In this document: positions 60,061 through 64,000 of the stretch, one piece after another
How positions within the stretch are numbered: the first letter of the stretch is position 1
Layout: the number at the start of each line of letters is the position of its first letter
Source of the DNA: Chanos chanos
Lineage: Eukaryota; Chordata; Actinopteri; Gonorynchiformes; Chanidae
Length of the DNA: 64,000 nt
Assembly: GCF_902362185.1 (NCBI RefSeq)
Contig: NC_044503.1
Location: 23,391,984 to 23,455,983 of the forward strand
Direction of reading: 5' to 3'
Made by a program: the position numbers and the translations under genes
The notes under the pieces: generated by a model
What the model was told of the DNA's origin: nothing
Databases searched by the model: none
What the model saw: the letters and a program-made list of their open reading frames with translations, nothing else

Positions 60061-60833
60061 GTTTTATTTAAGTGTACTTTCTAAAATTTAAGTCTCTCTT
60101 TCTGGCCAGTTCAGAAGAGCTTGTAATGAAGATAATACAACGGCCTGGTTATTGCTCATACCGTACTTCTTGAACATGGACGTTGATTATAGGAGTCACT
60201 AAATCAAAGGGAGGACAGCTCAACAATAATATCTGTTTTCCAAAATAAGGCAATGAAAGAATACTTTCCAAGAAGATCATTCACTTTGTTCGACAAAATA
60301 CATACACTGCGTATGTATATGTATACATATATTGTGTAGATATGAACACACATATATATACACACACATGCATATATATATATACACGTTACAGTTGAGT
60401 TCAGCACAAGTTAATAGCTAAGCAAAAGCAAGAGAAAGATTAGCATCTTTTGAGGTTCGAGCCTGTATTTTGTCATAGTCCAGGCGTTTACCTCAAAATT
60501 TCGGTGATGCCAAACCAAACAGTTCCAGGCAACGCTTAAAAAGCCACACCGAAGACTGTGACAGAAGAAAAAAAATCAAGGTGGCCAAAGTCCAGAATCC
60601 ATTCACAGTTCCTCAACTTCCTTAAGCCATTAGCTGAGCAATACCAATATGGTACAAATATATTAATCGAACATAGAGAAAAAGCAGGTCAGAGTTCAGC
60701 TGAGGAAAAAAAAACAAAAAAAAAAGCTTTTCTCTTAAAGGCAGTTGTCCTTTCACTCTCCACTGAACTCAGTTTTAAATTCAAGGGGTTTGTAGGGGGC
60801 ACAGCATGTTGCATCACAAACTGGTCCTGTACC
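60061..60833 (-). other. Probable sema6 3' UTR
   Basis: The sequence follows the semaphorin stop codon on the - strand. TTTATT at 60063-60068 (AATAAA on the - strand) is a plausible polyadenylation signal about 770 bases on. An AT/CA-rich tract of TATA and CACA words occupies 60300-60390. Confidence 0.4.
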
Positions 60834-62116
60834 TCAGTAGTTAAACTTCCCTTGTTGATTGACAGGGGATGTGGCGGGGATGAATAGAGGCTTGGGCGGG
60901 ACGTCTGGCTTCAGGGAGGCCGTCCGACGGACGACGGCACCTCGGTGGACCTCCGGTTGTTCGCTGTAGCTGTGTTGGCGCGTCAGGTAAGTGTTAGGGA
61001 TCAAGGGGTGGCGGACATCGGAGCTGCCTCCCGTGGAATTCGTCTGTGACAAGAGCGGGTGGTGGGCACTGCGATGGTTAAAACTGTGCTGCCGTGGAAC
61101 CACCCCTCCGCCAGGCATCTTCGAGGCTGAAATGAGCGAGTGCCTCTGAGAGGGGTGACGGGAAACTCTCTCCAGGGTGGACTGAGGCATGGGTATGTCG
61201 GGAGGGACGTCCATCCGTCGCGTTAGGCTGTCGCGAGGTAACGTCGAAGAGCTGTAGTACGGAGCAGATTCGGTTTCGGGAATTAGTGGCTGCACGCGGT
61301 TGGCGAATGCCATCTGACCACCGTGCGCAGACATGGAGGAAGTCATGACTGTGGTGTTCTTTCCAGTGGCAATGTTGATTTCTTGAATGTGCTTCAGGAG
61401 ATCGTCGAAGGAGGTGACATCTACCACCTTGTGCGGGTAACAGGCATAAGGCTGGCTCACCATCCGGTCCGAATTGTGGATCTTTCGCTCTTCGGGATGG
61501 GCCATTCCACTCAGGGACTGCCCATTGGACAGTCCATGAGAGAAGGGGAAGACCTGTTGATGGATCCCTGAACCAGGTCTGGAGCTGGCCACGTTTTGCG
61601 GCTTGGGGTCCTTGGCATTGTTGCAGTTTTGGTTCTTCTCCCATTGGTTCTTGAAGGCCTTCATGCTCTTGATGGGCAGCTCGGGTGTCGAATCTGGCGT
61701 TGGAAGGCCCGACATCTCTGAGGAGTGATGATGATGATGATGGTGATGATGATGAGGATGGATGAGTTCAGCCATGACCCCGTGGTGGCCGTTTCTCCTG
61801 TGAGGATGCTCCTTCCCATCTGGGAAGAAGGAATTGTACAGCTTTGGTGAAGAGACCTCCAGTTTCTCCTCTTTGCCCTGGTTCTCCAGTAAACCGTTGA
61901 GCTTGGCTAAGCTGCGTAGAGATAAGGCGTGAGGGATGGGTGCTTCAGGGTCTTTGGCCATCCTCTTGGTTTTATTCACACTGTGGCTGCAATAGCAGGA
62001 GACCAGGAATCCGGAGAGGAACGCTCCCAAGACGAAAGCCACCAGAACACATGCAATCAGAAGGGTGTAATGAACACTGTGGTTGGACTTCTCCATTTCG
62101 GGAGGGCGTCGAACTC
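60834..62116 (-). CDS. sema6c: Class 6 semaphorin, last coding exon (transmembrane and cytoplasmic tail), sema6c by synteny
   Basis: A - strand acceptor, cttgctacag, ends at 62117. The exon opens in phase with VRRPPEMEKSNHS, so the methionine at 62096 is internal rather than a start. A transmembrane helix follows (YTLLIACVLVAFVLGAFLSG...), then a roughly 385-residue cytoplasmic tail. The tail has SLAKLNGLL, SSPKLYNSFF, LPTPDSTPELP, DDLLKHI, RQHSFNHR, RQHSYSEQP and a C-terminal SLKPDVPPKP proline-rich site, ending GKFNY. These blocks are shared by SEMA6 tails, which bind Ena/VASP, Src or Abl proteins for reverse signalling in axon guidance. There is a run of ten histidines. Sema, PSI and extracellular exons must lie beyond 64000. 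Choice of sema6c rests on synteny; the tail reads rather like SEMA6D or 6A. Confidence 0.88.
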
Positions 62117-64000
62117 CTGTAGCAAGAAAAAGTCAGAAAAAAAGGGGAGAGAGAGAGAGAGGGGGAGAGAGAGAGAGAAATGAATACTGTAATGATAGTA
62201 CCTCTTTTTAGTTTTAGTTTTGAAAGACTCCCTATGCCCCAATATTAAAGCAGCAACCTGAGCTGGAACTGATTTCATGCAAACACACTCTGCCGCGGGA
62301 GGCAGAGCAGATGTAGTCAGATAGCTTCCGGTCCTGACAAACTGGTAAATTCAGCTCTCCAAGCAGTGACCTTGTGGCTCAGAGTGTCAGAGGACAAGGA
62401 GTCCCTCAAGTGTAATAAATGTGTCAGTGAAAATTTTAAATATTAACAGCAGCATTTGCAGGCTTAAAGCATTATGTTAAAAAATACATAGCTCAGGGCA
62501 AGAGCATCTGGCAACCCAGACATGCCAAAATCAGTGGTCACACAAACCTCACTCGCTGAATAATTGTTGCTCACTGTTCATATCTAAATTCGGTTGCAGC
62601 AGCCATGAATAAAATGTTAAGCTGAACAGAAAAAAGTGATGGGTCTTTTTTTTTTGATGAGTTAAAAAAAAAAAAGAAAGAAAGAAAGAAAGAAAGGAAA
62701 AAGACGCCAACTCATCTTCTAAGTGACTTGTCAGGACTGAACCCCCCCCTTCAAAGCTAAAATCCAAGGGTCGATTTTTCATATTTTATATCACAATTAA
62801 GGCAAGTAAAACTAAAAATGTAAAAGATCAGCAATCCTGGTTAGCAAGAGACCAAGAAATAATTAAAGAGACAAAAAATACAGTGAAACCAAAAGAAGGA
62901 AAAGGTCAGCAGTCATAGTTAGCAGGAAATTGCTTTCTTTTTATCCCTTGCACTGCGTTATGTAATTCAAACACATCTCTAAAATATTTAATAACACAGT
63001 AAGATGAATCGGTGTTAAAAGTGAACTGGTGCAGGTCAAGCGATTCAAATATCACAATTCCACATATGCAAGAATTATGCCGGATAACCACCGAGCTCCC
63101 ATTCCTATCTCTCGCCACAGATTCTATAGACTGTTCTATAGTTCTGTGTTCTTGTTCTTCATTCTGTAGTCTACAGCTATTGAACTTCAATGTGCCATTT
63201 CCTAAGTGTTTTTATCAGTCTTTGCATTACGTTTTCAGTAATGTTCTCTATGATCTACCTAATTCATTCCTCCACAGCTCCTTTGTTCTTGGCATTTCTG
63301 CAAGAGCACACCTGACTCAGTGAGTTATGGAGAGCTCAGGAAACCCGTGATGGGTAAAACACTGTAGTGTGGTACTGAATAGCGCCTGTAGAAATGGCCC
63401 GTACAAATGGTGGCCATAATACAGTAGGCCAGTGACAGTCACAGCCTGCATACCAAATGGACAGCACTTCTTTTCTCAGTGCCTTAACATCAAGAAATTT
63501 CAGAATAAATACCCCCAAAAACTATATTGTTACTTTTCTTCCAGTACCTTTCTGCTTGCTCTTTCTGCCTAATGAAAAACACCGGAAAAAGGGAAACAAG
63601 CCATACCCCGTAATTAAAAAAAGAAAGAGATAAAGAAAATTGTACATTCTGAAAATATATATTTGGAAAAAAACCCCAAAAACAAAAGACTAGACTTAAC
63701 TTTGGCTCAAGGGTACCCAATTACCCTGTGTCTTAGTTCTTTCTTTAATTTACTTTAAATTACCTTGGAAACTACCGCATAAAATAAAGATATCAGGGGA
63801 AAACGTAGCACCATAAAAGAGAGAAAAAGTAACGAAAAGTATCCTAGAGAGTGTCTTTAACAGGATGATTACTCTAAAATGACTGGAATGGCCACTGTAT
63901 TGGCTATGCATTTACCGCATAAGTTCTCAGTAATTAAGAGAGCATAAAAGGAAGAATTTAAATGATTATTAAATGTGTATGTTCCTCTTTATGAGAAATA
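62117..64000 (-). other. Intron of the semaphorin gene (incomplete)
   Basis: No further semaphorin exon was recognised up to the window edge. The intron begins with an AG-rich tract (62146-62178), contains a GAAA repeat near 62670-62700, and is otherwise AT-rich with no gene seen. Confidence 0.6.

Noticed and set aside
60444-60466. GGTTCGAGCC, like a tRNA T-loop
   Set aside because: No matching A box, anticodon stem or acceptor stem within 80 bases upstream, so not a tRNA.

Overview
This window is vertebrate nuclear DNA, almost certainly from a ray-finned (teleost) fish. Genes are split by GT-AG introns of about 0.1-4 kb. Microsatellites and homopolymer runs are dense, and fragments of DNA transposons are present. 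The encoded proteins are clear vertebrate orthologues. No bacterial operon, CRISPR array, rRNA or tRNA gene was seen. The species cannot be read from the sequence alone.

Layout: (1) prune1, + strand, coding exons 291-8881, a DHH-family phosphoesterase. (2) bnipl, + strand, coding exons 15826-22113, a BCH-domain scaffold. (3) cdc42se1, - strand, coding exons 34241-28071 with an inferred noncoding first exon near 37641, a small CRIB-motif Cdc42 effector. (4) gabpb2, + strand, 39739-42292 with an inferred 5' exon ending at 38864, the ankyrin-repeat beta subunit of GABP. (5) A one-coding-exon cortexin-family gene, - strand, 46603-46839, with an inferred upstream noncoding exon near 48993. (6) The last coding exon of a class 6 semaphorin, - strand, 60834-62116; the rest of the gene lies beyond 64000.

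As I recall human 1q21.3, its order and orientation are PRUNE1(+), BNIPL(+), CDC42SE1(-), GABPB2(+), SEMA6C(-). The window matches this, except that nothing resembling C1orf56 or MLLT11 was found, and a cortexin gene sits between gabpb2 and the semaphorin. The other three vertebrate cortexins also map near SEMA6 genes (CTXN1/SEMA6B on 19p13, CTXN2/SEMA6D on 15q21, CTXN3/SEMA6A on 5q23). This gene is therefore a good candidate for a fourth cortexin ohnologue that mammals lost. It is the most interesting observation here.

The genes do not form one pathway: PRUNE1 is a phosphohydrolase, BNIPL and CDC42SE1 both touch Rho-GTPase/Cdc42 signalling, GABPB2 is a transcription factor subunit, and cortexin and SEMA6 are membrane proteins of neurons. 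The noncoding space holds a dimeric hAT-type MITE (10706-10972), a second non-autonomous hAT-like element inserted in a minisatellite (29490-30181), a possible decayed hAT-like element in a bnipl intron, a retroposon tail ending in TCTAA repeats, several hairpin-forming inverted repeats and many simple repeats. Gene models come from reading splice sites by eye; UTR limits and promoters are inferred.
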